The notes beneath the pieces were generated by a model, which saw only the letters and a list, made by a program, of their open reading frames with translations, was not told where the DNA came from and did no database searches. Below are positions 11,051 through 55,400 of a stretch of DNA of 64,000 bases, in pieces. Position 1 is the first letter of the stretch; the number at the start of each line of letters is the position of its first letter. A program made the position numbers and the translations under genes. Origin of the DNA: Litoditis marina (Eukaryota > Nematoda > Chromadorea > Rhabditida > Rhabditidae); assembly GCA_964036275.1 (NCBI GenBank), contig OZ038437.1, forward strand, positions 4,919,241 to 4,983,240, in the 5' to 3' direction.

Positions 11051-13662
11051 GTGAAATGGGCGGAGCAGCGTCACGTACAAATGATTAATTTAACTATACA
11101 TCACTATTGTCCAATGTCTCTCTCAAAGCCTACTTCCAATCTTTCTCAATCATCGGGGTTTCCATCTATCTCTAGTCCTCTTCAGGGCGTAGATGGACCC
11201 TCCTCTTCTTTTTTCCATTCTTCGACTTTCTCTCTCTTCTCTTTCACAGCTCAAACTCCTCTCCCATCTAACTCAGCTGCCTCTTCTACTCTTGGTAGCA
11301 CTGGCTCACCTCTTCCTGATGCCATTGCTGTCACTTCTGACGAACCTAGTTCGTCTTTCTCTCTCTGTACATCTACCTCTTCCGTGCCTGTAGCTTCGGT
11401 TTCGGCCGCTCCCACAACTTTTAAGGGTGTTCGCATGCCCTCAGTTCGTGGTGGCAAAACGGTTTTGATGTATAAATGTCCTCTCTCTCATCTATCTTAC
11501 ACTTTCTATTGTCATCGTCATAACAAAGGCCATGACATTTACGTTTGCATTCGATGCAAAACTGCCAAGAAACACCTTCCCATTCGTGTTTTTTCTAAAC
11601 CTGTTCGATTCACATGTTTAGAGCAGACTGTAAAACAGAAGAAACTTTGAAGAAACTTTGAAGAAACTCATCTGATCACTTTCATATGATTACATGTTCG
11701 CTAAACTCATTGTTATCGTTATAGGTACTCGGAGATGTATTCGCGGAAGATCCCGCTGATCTGAACCATGCCTGCATCCCAGCAACTTCGCAGCAGGATT
11801 ATGCAACACGAATTGGATACAAGGTATGATTGCAAGATATATTTTCCCAGTTTGCAGTTACAAATCTACCCCTTCTTAGCACGAATCTTAATCGGTGAAG
11901 CTTTAAAGAAACTAGAATGAAAAGCGATATTTAACCTGAAAAGTAACTTTTAGCACCGGCATATAACACCTCAGAAGGTTTTCCAGAATGTTATAAGACG
12001 TAGCAGTTTTAATTTGGCTTCTTGTGTTTCATGTCATTTGTAGAGCAAGCAGTGTCACCGTAACCGCTTCAGGGTCACAGTAGAGTTTCCAAGTTTCTAA
12101 TAGAGTTGGGCGTCTCTTCAAAAATAACGGCTACTTCTGTAATTGTAGCGACGTATTTCATTTTAGGCACGAAAAAATGAGTTTGGTCTCAAGAAATTTG
12201 TCGAAGGACCGGCAAGAGACGAGACGGTTGTCATTTGGTTCGAGAGGGTACTCGCTCATCCGTATCTACCAGAGGTACAAAGAACTTATTACAAACAGTT
12301 TGCGACTTTGAGATGACACACTTTTGCGACTTTGAGATGACACACTCACATAAATTAGTAATCCCCAAAACCCAGTGTATTCAAATGTTTTGCGAACATG
12401 TCTTATACTTAACCTTTTAGGAGCTCATTAAGAGTTCAACAATCCTCGCTGCTCCCCCCGTCCCAGCTTCTCATGATGCCTTTCTTGTGTGTGCGGATTT
12501 CCTGGGCTATTACCAGGTACGTTCATGGAAAGAAAATAGGTGTCAATATTTCACGTGGTAAACGAGAGACGCACGCAGTCATGCGTTTCTTCTCTGTTTT
12601 GCCTTTTAGAGGAGTTTTTTGTTAATTTAAGGTTTTTTGTCTGTAAGGTTCTACTTGGGTTAGATTTCACGTGTTAACCTATGCAATTTGCCTATGTAGT
12701 TTCACCTGTTACAGAGAGAGTGGATGCGACCTTCCATGCTGAAAAAATGGTGCAAGTTCATGGTCTTCGAGCACAGAACGTCCAACCTCGCTGAATCGTT
12801 TCACAAGTTCGTTTTCTCTTTTTTCGTTTTATTTTTCTTCTATTGTGTTCACTGATCTTGAAAAGAATATTGAATTTTGTTTGAAAGCCCCCATCTGATC
12901 AAACTACGCCATTAACTACAAAATTCAACACCATGCCATTTTTTAATAGATGTATTGCAAAAAGTTCAACTTTGAAAACAGCTTCTTGAGTGGTTTTTGA
13001 ACTGGTACAGTTCAAGAGAGAAAGCTTGTTTGACTTTTAACTTCAGAGTGATACATCATGTGATATACTTATGTGATTGATCAATGTGGCTAAACTTATC
13101 GAGAAAGGGTCTATGTTTTCTTTTCTAATTAATTATTGTTCAGGAAGTTGAACGTGGTATTCGAGAATGTTGATCACCCGGAATTAGGAGCTCTTCTCAA
13201 ACAAATTCAAAAAGAAGAGTGTCAATCTGAGCATCTACTGCGATCAGCCATCAAGGTATAGCTTTAACTTTGCAATTGTGTAACGAGAGTGTTTTTTTCC
13301 TAAGTTGAGTTAACATGCAGAGTAAGATTTGTAGTTTGCGTATTCCTTTCCTGTCGTTGCCAATAAGTCTCAGCAAGTAACAGAAATATTCCAGTTGTAC
13401 TGTATTCAGGAAAACATTTTTTCACTCTATAGAATGTTTCGAGTAAAACTGCCGTTTTTGTTTCAGTTTCTCAACTGATGTGTTACAGGGCGCTGTTCAC
13501 AACGTGCAGAAGAAGGACTTGTGGAGAAGAGCTACGATCGAAGCAAAAATGAGAGAGTTCTCTGCCGAAATGACTTCACCCGGGTTCGGCCAGGAAAACA
13601 TCAACAGCTACCTGGACGACATGTCCGCGTTCATCAGCCACAAGGCTAACAAGAAAAATTAG
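11051..13662 (+). CDS. MULE-transposase-derived protein without the DDE core
   Basis: Seven exons join in phase: 11051-11629, 11725-11823, 12167-12274, 12421-12516, 12715-12806, 13144-13255, 13489-13662 (TAG), about 419 aa from the first ATG; an ATG at 11117 is an alternative start. Residues 1-135 are Ser/Thr/Pro-rich. About 140-195 hold a Cys/His cluster (YKCP, FYCHRHNKGHDIYVCIRC) like the FLYWCH-type finger that often precedes MULE transposases. Exon 5 gives REWMRPSMLKKW...EHRTSNLAESFHKKLN, like the conserved C-terminal segment of MULE transposases (R-T-N-N-x-x-E-x-F/W-H-x-x-L). The catalytic DDE region between these parts is absent. Intact frames through seven exons argue for a domesticated gene rather than a dead transposon. 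Nuclear DNA binding is inferred. The family call is from memory. Confidence 0.6.
12297..12345. repeat. Tandem 23-bp duplication in an intron
   Basis: TTTGCGACTTTGAGATGACA-CAC occurs twice in a row in intron 3 of the MULE-derived gene. It carries no splice site or coding match. Confidence 0.7.
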
Positions 13663-14887
13663 ATAGTTATAAATCAGTTTCTGTTTCCAATTTCTTCCGT
13701 GTTTGACTATGTTAGTGCCTTTAACACGGTGTCATAATTTACCTCTATTTTATTACTACTGCATGCTTTTTCCTCTATGATGTGTTACAGACTAAAAACA
13801 AAATTTCTATCTTACACTTCTATCCCATCACATGTTTTCCTGATCATAGTTTTCCATTTATTGTTTCATTTGTACATAATAATGATAATCTGTGTCTTTG
13901 GTGTGCAAGTGTGTATTCGTTAGGGATTTCAGAGTTATCACTCTTTCTTAGTGAGGCTGTTTTCAATCCGTACTTTTCTTAAACGTTAATTCACGTCTAC
14001 AATTTTACCCTTGCTATTTAACTCATGTTCTTGTTACGTGACATTTATTTTTCTTTTCGTTCAATCCTTGTTAACGAGTAATAATATTAACTCATCTTAC
14101 TTTCTATTCTTTCAAATTCACAAATTAGTTAAGACAAGCAATTGCTGTGTGGCCATGCATGGAAATGAGTTTGACCATGTTCAACCTCTCCTGTTGATAT
14201 ATTGCGGCTGGGACGAATTAAAGAGAGGGTGCGGCATCTCGGACGTAATTATAAAGAGTGTGCGGCGCCTGGGACAATAAAATATTTTGGCGCGGCTGCT
14301 CGGACGCAATTAGTGAGACTGTGCGGCATCTCGCACGCAATTAAAAAATAGAGAATTCGTCCCACGAGCTGTAGTTCCGGAATTTCCGATCAGGAGAAAA
14401 GACGTTTATGTTAGAACCTGCCAAGAACTTTCACGACAGACATTTTAGCTCTAAGTAAGCTAGAATGACACTGGCTAGCGAGAAATCGGCTCCCAGCGTC
14501 GGCTCGCTGCGTATTTATAATCCATTAGTGTAGCGCTATTTTCAATCTGTATTTTATGTATATAATGCAATACGTGTACTTTCACAAGACGCAATTACAG
14601 ATACACAATCACATGCTCATTATTCATGTATTCTTCATTAATGTATTTTAAATGATCAACTTTTATAGGATTTAAGAGCCTGAATGGAAGCGATAATCAC
14701 TCATCAACAGTAACCCATGGCTTTCAGGCTCTCACGATTATATGTTTGTGAATCTGTTTTTCTCTTTTCACCTCTCGGTCTCCGATACTCTACCCCCTCC
14801 AACCTTCAGTTGTCTCTTTTTCTCTAACCTCTTTCTTTCTCTCTCTTCCAAATGTCTCTCTTTCTCTAATCCCTGTCTGTCATCCAG
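13663..14887. other. Intergenic, contains a 30-bp minisatellite
   Basis: No gene is supported. A minisatellite lies at 14203-14340. Positions 14755-14887 become pyrimidine-rich and end TCATCCAG directly at the ATG of secreted-protein copy 3, the probable SL acceptor of that gene. Confidence 0.5.
14203..14340. repeat. Five-unit 30-bp minisatellite
   Basis: Units starting near 14203, 14231, 14262, 14292 and 14323 share TGCGGC(A/G)(T/C)CTCGGACG(C/T)AATTA. They are diverged, and no unit carries a coding signal. Confidence 0.65.
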
Positions 14888-16873
14888 ATGTCTCTCACCC
14901 TAGTCGCCATCGCCCTTCTCGGCACCGTGCTGGCCATTCCTCATGTGCACATCAAGACCATGAACCAGCAGGATTGCGTTGTGGGACAACTGTGAGTTTG
15001 TATTTGACCTCACGTGACCTGGACTCACGTGACTTGTATTGACGTGACCTGCGCCTACGTGATCTGTAATCACGTGCACGTGTCACACGTGATCTTAGGC
15101 CGCGTGCAAGATGCGGTTAAATCACGAATAACGGATCCCAACTTACGTCTTCTCAAACAGTCGCTATTTCTTTGCTCTCATATTTCGCCCGAACAGAAAC
15201 CATGTAAAATTGCGACACGGTAATGCAGAATGGAATGAACGTGCCCGGATGTGGCAGCTTACGCACTCGTCGGTTGTACATATAGTGAGTGCCAAATTGC
15301 CAAATTCATTAATTTCTGTCTCTCGCCGGAATCGAACCTGCGAGCAAAAGAGTCGTAGCAGGGCGCTAATCACTGCGCTATTAGAGCACATAACCGGCAA
15401 TCTTTGGAATCGAAGACATGTGTGCGTACACAGCGGAGAGTGAGATATACAGTACCCTCCCGCCTTTCCGTTGGCGACTGATCCCAACCTAATTTCCTGA
15501 AACGTAAGCTGTTTTCATGCCGTTTAGAGCGAACAGAACCAACACATGTCGGTCTGATTTACTGTGTTTGTAGTTTGATCTCAAGCGCGTTGAGTCTTAG
15601 TTCACAACCTCTGCTGTGTACGCCGATCAAACTACAAACTTCTATTTCAGATTCACGCAGCCACATGAGGAAGGCTTCGTGCGCATGTGCAAGGTATACG
15701 AGGGCTTCAAATACAGCAGAATTGTCGGTAGGTTTTTATGTACAACTGAAGATAATAAAAAAGGTCACGTTAAACGTTCAGAATAATAAGATTGTGTTGT
15801 GGGCACACATACTGTAGAAGTGCAAAGGAGTCCACGAACGACTGAAAAAGCTACTGGTTTTTGAAAGTAATACTGTAGAGCACATGTAGGAACATGCAAA
15901 GTACTATAGTCGTCGCCAACGAAACGGCGGGAGGGTACTGTATATCTCATTTTCCGCTGTGCTACAAAACTTTTGGTCGCAGGTTCGATTCCGGCGAGCG
16001 ACAGAAATTTATAAATTTAGCACTCACTATATACATCTTTGTTATCACTCCCAGGTTGTCGAAGTGCAGAACTTGGTTGACCCACCTCCAATCCCCTATA
16101 CAGAAAGTATGAACGTATATAGTAGAATTGCACGTAGAAGTGAAAACTACCAGTCATTTATATTACCACAAACTCAATCTAGGTTGTCGAAGTGCTGATG
16201 GTGATTTGGTTAAGTTCGGAGAAACCTACGACCATCTCAAGTCTCCCTATACGGGATACCGTTACCAGTGCACGCAGAACGGAACCAGCTATCACTACGA
16301 TATTACTCGTAAGTTTTTTTTATAATCTCCTACCAAGTTGATGGAGATAACAAAATGTATCTATTTCTCCATAACACTCTTTGTTACGTCAAGTGTTCAA
16401 TTTTGTTTCAGGATGAGCGGCACTCGACATGAAAAAACTCGAACACACGAAACTTGCTTGAAACGGGACTTTTCGCCAAACTCAAAACCTTGGAATTGTA
16501 CTAGAACATTTTTTCCAATTATTTTTGCCGAGTAGGCAGAGATAAAAACATCTGCAGAGCTGTCAAAGAATACTATTTCGCCACGAACTTAGGTGATCCA
16601 ATGAATCTTGATATCTTAATGAAGGACGATTATGTGGTCCAATCTCAGCATTTCAGTCCTTTAAACAGCAATACATTTTTCAATTGCAGTTTAAAGGACC
16701 GTTGACACGGGATTGGTCCACATAATCGTCCTGCTTCAATTGTTGAACTTGCAGACTGTATCATTGGCATGAACCGCCAGGCCGTGCTCCCTGGTCAACA
16801 AGTTGTGGGAGTCGCCGGCAACAACCTATGTCAGTGTCACGCCAACTCCATCACTTGCGATCCTCTGCCTTGA
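14888..16873 (+). CDS. Secreted 8-cysteine protein, MIG-18-like, copy 3
   Basis: Four exons: 14888-14991, 15651-15727, 16183-16308, 16755-16873 (TGA), about 141 aa. The signal peptide is MSLTLVAIALLGTVLA. All eight cysteines are conserved with copies 1 and 2, and the modules are clear (GFKYSRIVGC...GYRYQC, then HC...VLPGQQ...LCQC). Exon 3 is 126 nt, exactly 71+55, the sum of exons 3 and 4 of the other copies, so one intron was cleanly lost here or gained there. The ATG abuts TCATCCAG. Introns contain tRNA-like repeats, an exon-3 echo and a family-1 MITE. It is more diverged than copies 1 and 2 are from each other. Confidence 0.8.
15009..15094. promoter_or_regulatory. Cluster of ACGTGA / CACGTG words
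   Basis: About seven ACGTG-core words lie within 86 bp at the start of intron 1 of copy 3, including TCACGTGAC twice and CACGTGCACGTG. TCACGTGA is the E-box type bound by HLH-30/TFEB and MXL proteins. Irregular tandem spacing of about 15-18 bp means it may simply be a decayed minisatellite. Confidence 0.3.
15283..15487 (-). repeat. Repeat with tRNA-like boxes, copy B
   Basis: Reverse-strand relative of 8816-9036 with AGCGCAGTGATTAGCGC and GGTTCGATTCCGGCGAGAGA, lying in intron 1 of secreted-protein copy 3. Confidence 0.65.
15567..15638. repeat. Hairpin with TTTGTAGTTTGATC ends
   Basis: TTTGTAGTTTGATC at 15567 and its exact inverse at 15625-15638 bound a 72-bp foldback ending 12 bases before an exon. 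The same word recurs singly or in inverted pairs at about 26229, 27713-27755, 47846-48018, 50024, 50180, 53796, 54309 and 61266. Confidence 0.6.
15903..16045 (+). repeat. Repeat with tRNA-like B box, copy C
   Basis: Shares GGCGGGAGGGTACTGTATAT and GCAGGTTCGATTCCGGCGAG with copies A and B but has lost the A-box segment. Confidence 0.6.
16055..16090 (+). repeat. Echo of exon 3 of copy 3
   Basis: After CCCAG, the first 14 bases of exon 3 (GTTGTCGAAGTGCA/T) are repeated 128 bp upstream of the real exon. The frame then breaks. Confidence 0.6.
16621..16735. repeat. Foldback MITE family 1
   Basis: Full-length copy in the last intron of secreted-protein copy 3, with GAAGGACGATTATGTGG ends (one end with GCAGGACG). 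TTAA lies at the left flank only. Confidence 0.85.
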
Positions 16874-18340
16874 AGATTGTTTAAATATTCATAAAGTTTG
16901 AAAAGATTCAGTTGCCACCGCTTTTAGCAGTGTTCACAATGTTTGAATAAGGTTGGGAGAGAGATAAGAATGGGAGAGGAAGAAGAGAGAGAGAGAGAGG
17001 GGGAAGAGAGAGAGGGAGAGAGAGGGAGGGAGTGAGAGAAAGTGTGAGATCGACGAACAAATCACATATCAAACTGTCCGTTATCCACATTCCAAACTAT
17101 CTTTTCCGATCCAAGTGTAATAATAGTTTAGTTGGCTAATACGACGATATAATGAGATGGTATGTTGCCAGCCACACCACCTTTTTCGGACTACGCCAGC
17201 CCATAATTGCCCCTTTGCGCGAGGTTTTTACCGAGGGCGCGAAACCGGGTATTCAAAAAAGGGCGCCACCATTTGCCCTCCCCGCTCTTCCCTTCATTCA
17301 TCGCTCTACCAACGCACGATTAGTCATCAATCTCCGTCACTTGATTTAGCTGAATTAGTTTAGTTTAAAATTATTTTATTAGGTATAACTCAACCCTTTA
17401 TCGCGCGTTTTCGTGATTTGAAAACTTAATAGATGTAGTTTTCATTTTATAGACTCAATAAATCATATCAGTATTTTCTACAAATTTTCAGAGTGAATCG
17501 TCATTATTCTAGTGTATCAGAACTTCATGAGTTTCGTCATGTTTGTTGCTCTCAAAATTTCACGAACAATGAAATTATTTTCCTTTGAAATTCAAAATCT
17601 GCCGCTCTTTTTCGATCATTTGAATGAAATTTGTGCATCGCGTGGGAAACTCCTTTTTCCTCTTCATTTCGCACCATTTATTAACTCAAAAAAAAATTCA
17701 TCAAAATACATCACATTTAAAAGTTTTGAATCATTACATCATGTCTAAATGTGCCAAGAGTGACAATAAGATAGGATAGTCCCGATTAATGTTCTATCTT
17801 CTTGGAATTCAGCCAAATTTGTGCAAGGTTGGAAAAGGAAACGTTCACACCTGCCTGGAATGTTGTTGTTCTCTCGGGTTACATGTGTTACATGTTTCTT
17901 GTCTGCACCTGATCTGATCTGTTCTAAGATATATTCGGGGTCCGCGGCGCACTTTCTATGTGAAATGCGAGATAATTGGGTCGTATAATAGTCCATTTCA
18001 GAGAGATATGTTAGGTAGCCATGGGCTATGCTTTCACTTCCTTACATACCCCAGTAAAGAAATAGCTAGAAAAAGCCCTTCCACTGACATCAACTACTTT
18101 TTGGTTGAAAGTTGGTATAATCTTTAAACTTTCTATATTGTTCCATACAAGTTGTTGGTATTGATTTGATACTCTCTTCATTCTTTCTTTCTTTCTCATA
18201 ATCGCTCTCCCTCTCCCTCACTTTCTTACTTTTTCTTTATTTCTTTTTCTCTGCGCTCTCGCTCACTCTTTTTTCTCTTATTCTCTAGTCTCTCCCTAAG
18301 CTTGCGAAACTTCATTCTTGATTGATTATGTTGTTTTCAG
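16874..18340. other. Intergenic upstream of myosin; GA repeat and outron
   Basis: A (GA)n tract lies at about 16971-17041. Positions 17152-17345 are a GC-richer stretch of unknown nature. Positions 18167-18300 are pyrimidine-rich and end in TTGTTTTCAG at 18340, a probable SL acceptor 61 bases before the myosin ATG. Confidence 0.5.
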
Positions 18341-18401
18341 GCTATTCTCATTGCACTCAACAAGAAACAATTATTCACAGTGTGACTCATACGCTTTACT
18401 G

Positions 18402-51254
<32,853 letters not shown>

Positions 51255-52425
51255 TTGTCACCAGATGGTTGTCATTGTTTTGGTTTGGTATCCTTCTTCT
51301 TCAACGTTATCCTTTCACGTGCTTCACGTTTTCTTTCACGTGAGGTTGAGACCGCACGCCGCGACTTCAAGACATAATTGTCACCTGTCACCTGATGGTT
51401 GTCAATGTCATTGTTTTGGTTTAGTACCATTCTTCTTCAACGTGATTCACGTGTATTGATTCAATGTAATGTTGAATTTCTACAGGTGGGTTGTGGTTGT
51501 TTTGATTTGGTGTCCTCCTTTTATGTGAGTTAGTGCCTAATTAACGTTATTGATCCATTATTAATTGACACGATGTTCAATTAACATGATATTGATTACC
51601 TTACTCTAGTAGTTTCATGCGTTGTTGTCCGTTTCATATCCATTGGTCTCTCTATCTCTCTCTCAATGAGTCGTGACGGTCTTTGATCTTTGTACCTTTT
51701 CAATCAACGTTTTACTGATTGCCTAACTAGTAGTCTTTCGCTTGATTGAGGTACCTAATCTTGGTTGTGCCTTTTTACGGTCGCGGTACCCTGTTTAGCT
51801 CCCACTCTATTTATTTCTCAGTTCAGCGGAGCTTTGCTTCTTTTAGGTGCTGAAACTGCTCGAATGCCCAATGAGTTTGCGACAGTTTTTTATTTCTCTT
51901 CGATACACGTACCTCCATGTTAGTATTGCGCTAAGGGGGGTTGATTCTCTAACTCTGTAGCAGCCAGCTGGTGCTTCTTTTCTCCCCGTTTTATCAATCA
52001 ATAACCATGGTAACAACGTGGTTTGTGTGAGCTCTTGTGGATCTCTATATTTATTTGTCTTTGTTTGTGCTTTTCTGTAGTGATAATTTGCAATAACTTG
52101 CCTGCACCTGAGAGCTCGTGATTGTGTACATTTTACCGGTTTTTATTAATGAAGTTTTGTGTTTCCAAATTGTGATGTTCATATTGTTTTTGTTTGTATG
52201 TGGATTGTTGTCCATTTGATTACCTTTCTTGTTTTGTAATGTGTATAGTGTTTTTTCATTCAACTTGGCGAATGATGCCAGTTTCTGAATTAAAGCGAAC
52301 GTCTTTACGAAATGACGTGAGTAAAACTTGATGGCAGTTATTATTTTGTCAAGATCTTCATAGTGGTTCAAAAGCGATAGTTTTGAAGATATAAATGTTT
52401 AGTAGTTTAGTTGGCACTGTTCCAG
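51255..52425. other. Myosin 3' region and intergenic gap
   Basis: At 51367-51450 the stop-codon region of myosin and its first 3'UTR bases (AAGACATAATTGTCACC, GATGGTTGTCA, TTGTTTTGGTTT) are repeated, an echo of the gene end. No further exon or clear AATAAA is seen. The gap ends in CTGTTCCAG at 52425, a probable SL acceptor for the next gene. Confidence 0.55.
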
Positions 52426-52432
52426 GTTCATC

Positions 52433-55400
52433 ATGCCGTATGATGAAGACGTGCTGCTGACAGATCAGAGTAGTATCGAGTTCGATGTTAGTTTGTTAGT
52501 AACCTTTTCTGGGGAATAGGGAGCGGACGAGGGTTTGGCATATGGATCTGAGTACGTATGCTAGAAGATCCCGGCATATTCATCCCAACCTGCATCTCCT
52601 TCAACATACGCTATTTCTTTGCTCTTACATCCCGCTGGGATGTAAGAGACGAAAAATAGTGAGGCAGAGCGAGAGACGCAGGATGGGATGAAGGTGCCGG
52701 GATCTTCTAGCATACGGACTCTGGTTGAATGAGACATTGGTTCTTCGGCTGACTTTGCGAGCTAAAACCGTCCCTATGGTAAAAATATACCATTTCCTAT
52801 CAGACATACACCAGTGGCCGTATCCACCAATAATTTTTCCCTCTCCCGGGAGCGTTTTTGGCTCCCGGGAGCCAGAATTTCAACCAAATTTGCTATTTCT
52901 TCTTTTCAATTATTTCGTTAACCCTAGCCGTTAACTCGTTAAGGGTTACCTGGTGGTTAACCCTTCTGTTAACCACTTGTTAACCCTCTTTTACAATGTC
53001 TTTTGGGGCAAATTTAGGGTTAACGAAATACCGGGTTTCTTGTGGAATTGGCCAGAGCGCTCTCTCAGGCTCTCAGACCGTGATCGGAGAAATTGAAATA
53101 TGGGAGACTGCACATTTGATCTCAGGAACTGTTTTGCAGGACGCAATAATCGACGAGGGTTTCCTGGCTCGAGCCGGTCATGAGAAAACATCTATCGGTG
53201 GTGCGGGCAAGGTGAATCTCCTTTTTTGTATCTCTCGGTCTCACCACGCTTGTTTTTTCTCATTGAGAAGGTTGTATTATATGTCTTTTTAAGTTTTCCT
53301 GAAGGTTTTGTGACATTTAAATTTTGAGACCTTTTTCAGGACGGAATCGACGTGGAGAGCGGTGCCCTGTTCACTCGAATCAACAAGTTTTTCACCGACA
53401 AGGCGCTGCTGCGAAGAATTGTGGGCGATTAGAATTATATAAGAGTCATTCATGGAGTTTATAAAAACAGGCTATTTTTCTGTCAATAGCGGGATAATTG
53501 GCGTGTGTTGGTTAGCCTGCAAACTCACAATTAGTCAAAGTTGTCAATCGAAACACGGGTTTCTTCTCTGGAATAGTCACAACTTACTTTGTAGACTGTG
53601 GAAACTGGACCATGATGATAAATCAGTTTTTTTGTAACATAAATGTTTGTGTTTTCCAGGACCTGCACGATTCAAATGAATTGAAGATCTTTCTGGCGCA
53701 GAAATTATTCAAGGTAATTACCGGTCGATATGTCACGTCATACACGCACATGATTCGTTGTCTCTCCAACAGTTCGAATGTTCTTTCTGATCAAACTACA
53801 AATCAAACTAGCAACATTCGCCTGGTCATTGTACAACTGAACTACTGACCACGAATTGTTGTTCTTCCTTATCAAACTACGTTCTCTCCATGGTTCCATT
53901 GGGTAATACGCATACACCAGTAAGGTCTGACTAAGCGACAAAAAGTAAGCCGTTTTCAGATGTGAACACGTGAAAATTTAGAATTTTTTATCAAAAGTAG
54001 ACCGATTTTCATGTTTTCGGCTGAAAAGTAGTCCGTTTTTCGAAATTTTGTGATTATTCGGACAACCTTGCTGGTGTATGGTAATACGTATGTTCATCTT
54101 GTGTAGTGTGTGATTGCCATGGTAAAACAACAGAACATAGGAGAGAAAGAGAGTGTCCATTCCCCAAGCCCGCGACGGATAGCCGCTCCCGCTCCAAGCC
54201 CTTTTATAGAATCTTGGGCAGGAACTAGTTACCCACCACCACAACTATACTTCAAACTATCATGAGTTCTGTGGTTATATCTGACGAAACTACAACTCAA
54301 CCTATGTGTGATCAAACTACAACTCTAAATCTGGTGAATTCTATATGTAACATGGTTTTTTGGTAACCTAACCGGATTTTGGTAACATTTTTTTCGGGTT
54401 ACCTCAGTATGTTGGTAACCTAAAGCGAAAAACCGGTTAGCTGTTTTGTACGGTAGCCGGATTTTAGTTTTCGGTTACCTACCGGTTACTTGTGAGGTAA
54501 CCTGAAAAAGGGTTACCAAAATCCGGGTGGGTTAGCAAAAAAACCCGGTTACATATACAATTGGCCTCTAAATGTGTCAGGTGGACGGCATTCTGTGCGA
54601 CGAGCAGGCTCGGCTGGCCATAATCTACAAGATGATGTCATCGGATGAGCTGCTGGACGATGAACAGGCCATGGACAGGAGATACGGGTCGGTACAGTGT
54701 TCATCTCCTCAACCAAGGCCATACACCAGTGAAGTTGTCTAAACAGTCGGAACAATTTGAATAACGGACTACTTTTTTGTCGAACAGAAGAAAAACGGTC
54801 TACTTTTGATGAAAAATCTTAAACTTTCACGTGTTGACATGTGAAAACGGACTACTTTTTGTCGCTTAGTCGAACCTTACCGGTTTATGACCAAGGCTGG
54901 AAATGGCATACTCGATTGAGCATTGATGATGATTTACGCAATTACGCAAAAAACATGTGAAAATGGCCTACTATTCTCGGCCTACTCAGAACAAGCGTCG
55001 TTGCAAAACAGTAAATTACTGTTCAAGGATGAAAACCACGAGCCTTAAATAGGCTAAATGCAGGGAAATTCAGGAAAATTGAAATAGCTGTATTAGAACC
55101 AAATTAGGCTTGTCGGCACCTATTTTAGGCCGGTCGGCACCTAATTTAGCCTGATGTACACCTATTTTAGGTCTGTCGTCACCTATTTCAGGCCTGTAGC
55201 CCCTATTTTGAGCTGGAATCAACCTATTTTGGACACGCAAAATTTATTTTTTTCGTGAATGCCTGAAATAGGTGGCTACGAGCCTAAAATAGGTTAATTC
55301 CAGCTCAAAATAGGGGCTACAGGCCTGAAATAGGTGACGACAGACCTAAAATTGGTGTCTACCAGTCTAAGTCAGGTGCCAACAAGTCTAATTTGGTTCT

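Noticed and set aside
15320..15400. A functional tRNA gene on the minus strand
   Set aside because: D-arm and B box are present but no acceptor stem or proper anticodon arm forms.
17152..17363. GC-richer overlapping frames upstream of myosin
   Set aside because: No motif or splice signals; looks like an unclassified repeat.
52433..54687. Resemblance of the PTP N-terminal region to Sec1/Munc18-type sequence
   Set aside because: Only a few residues in one exon looked similar; the rest does not fit.
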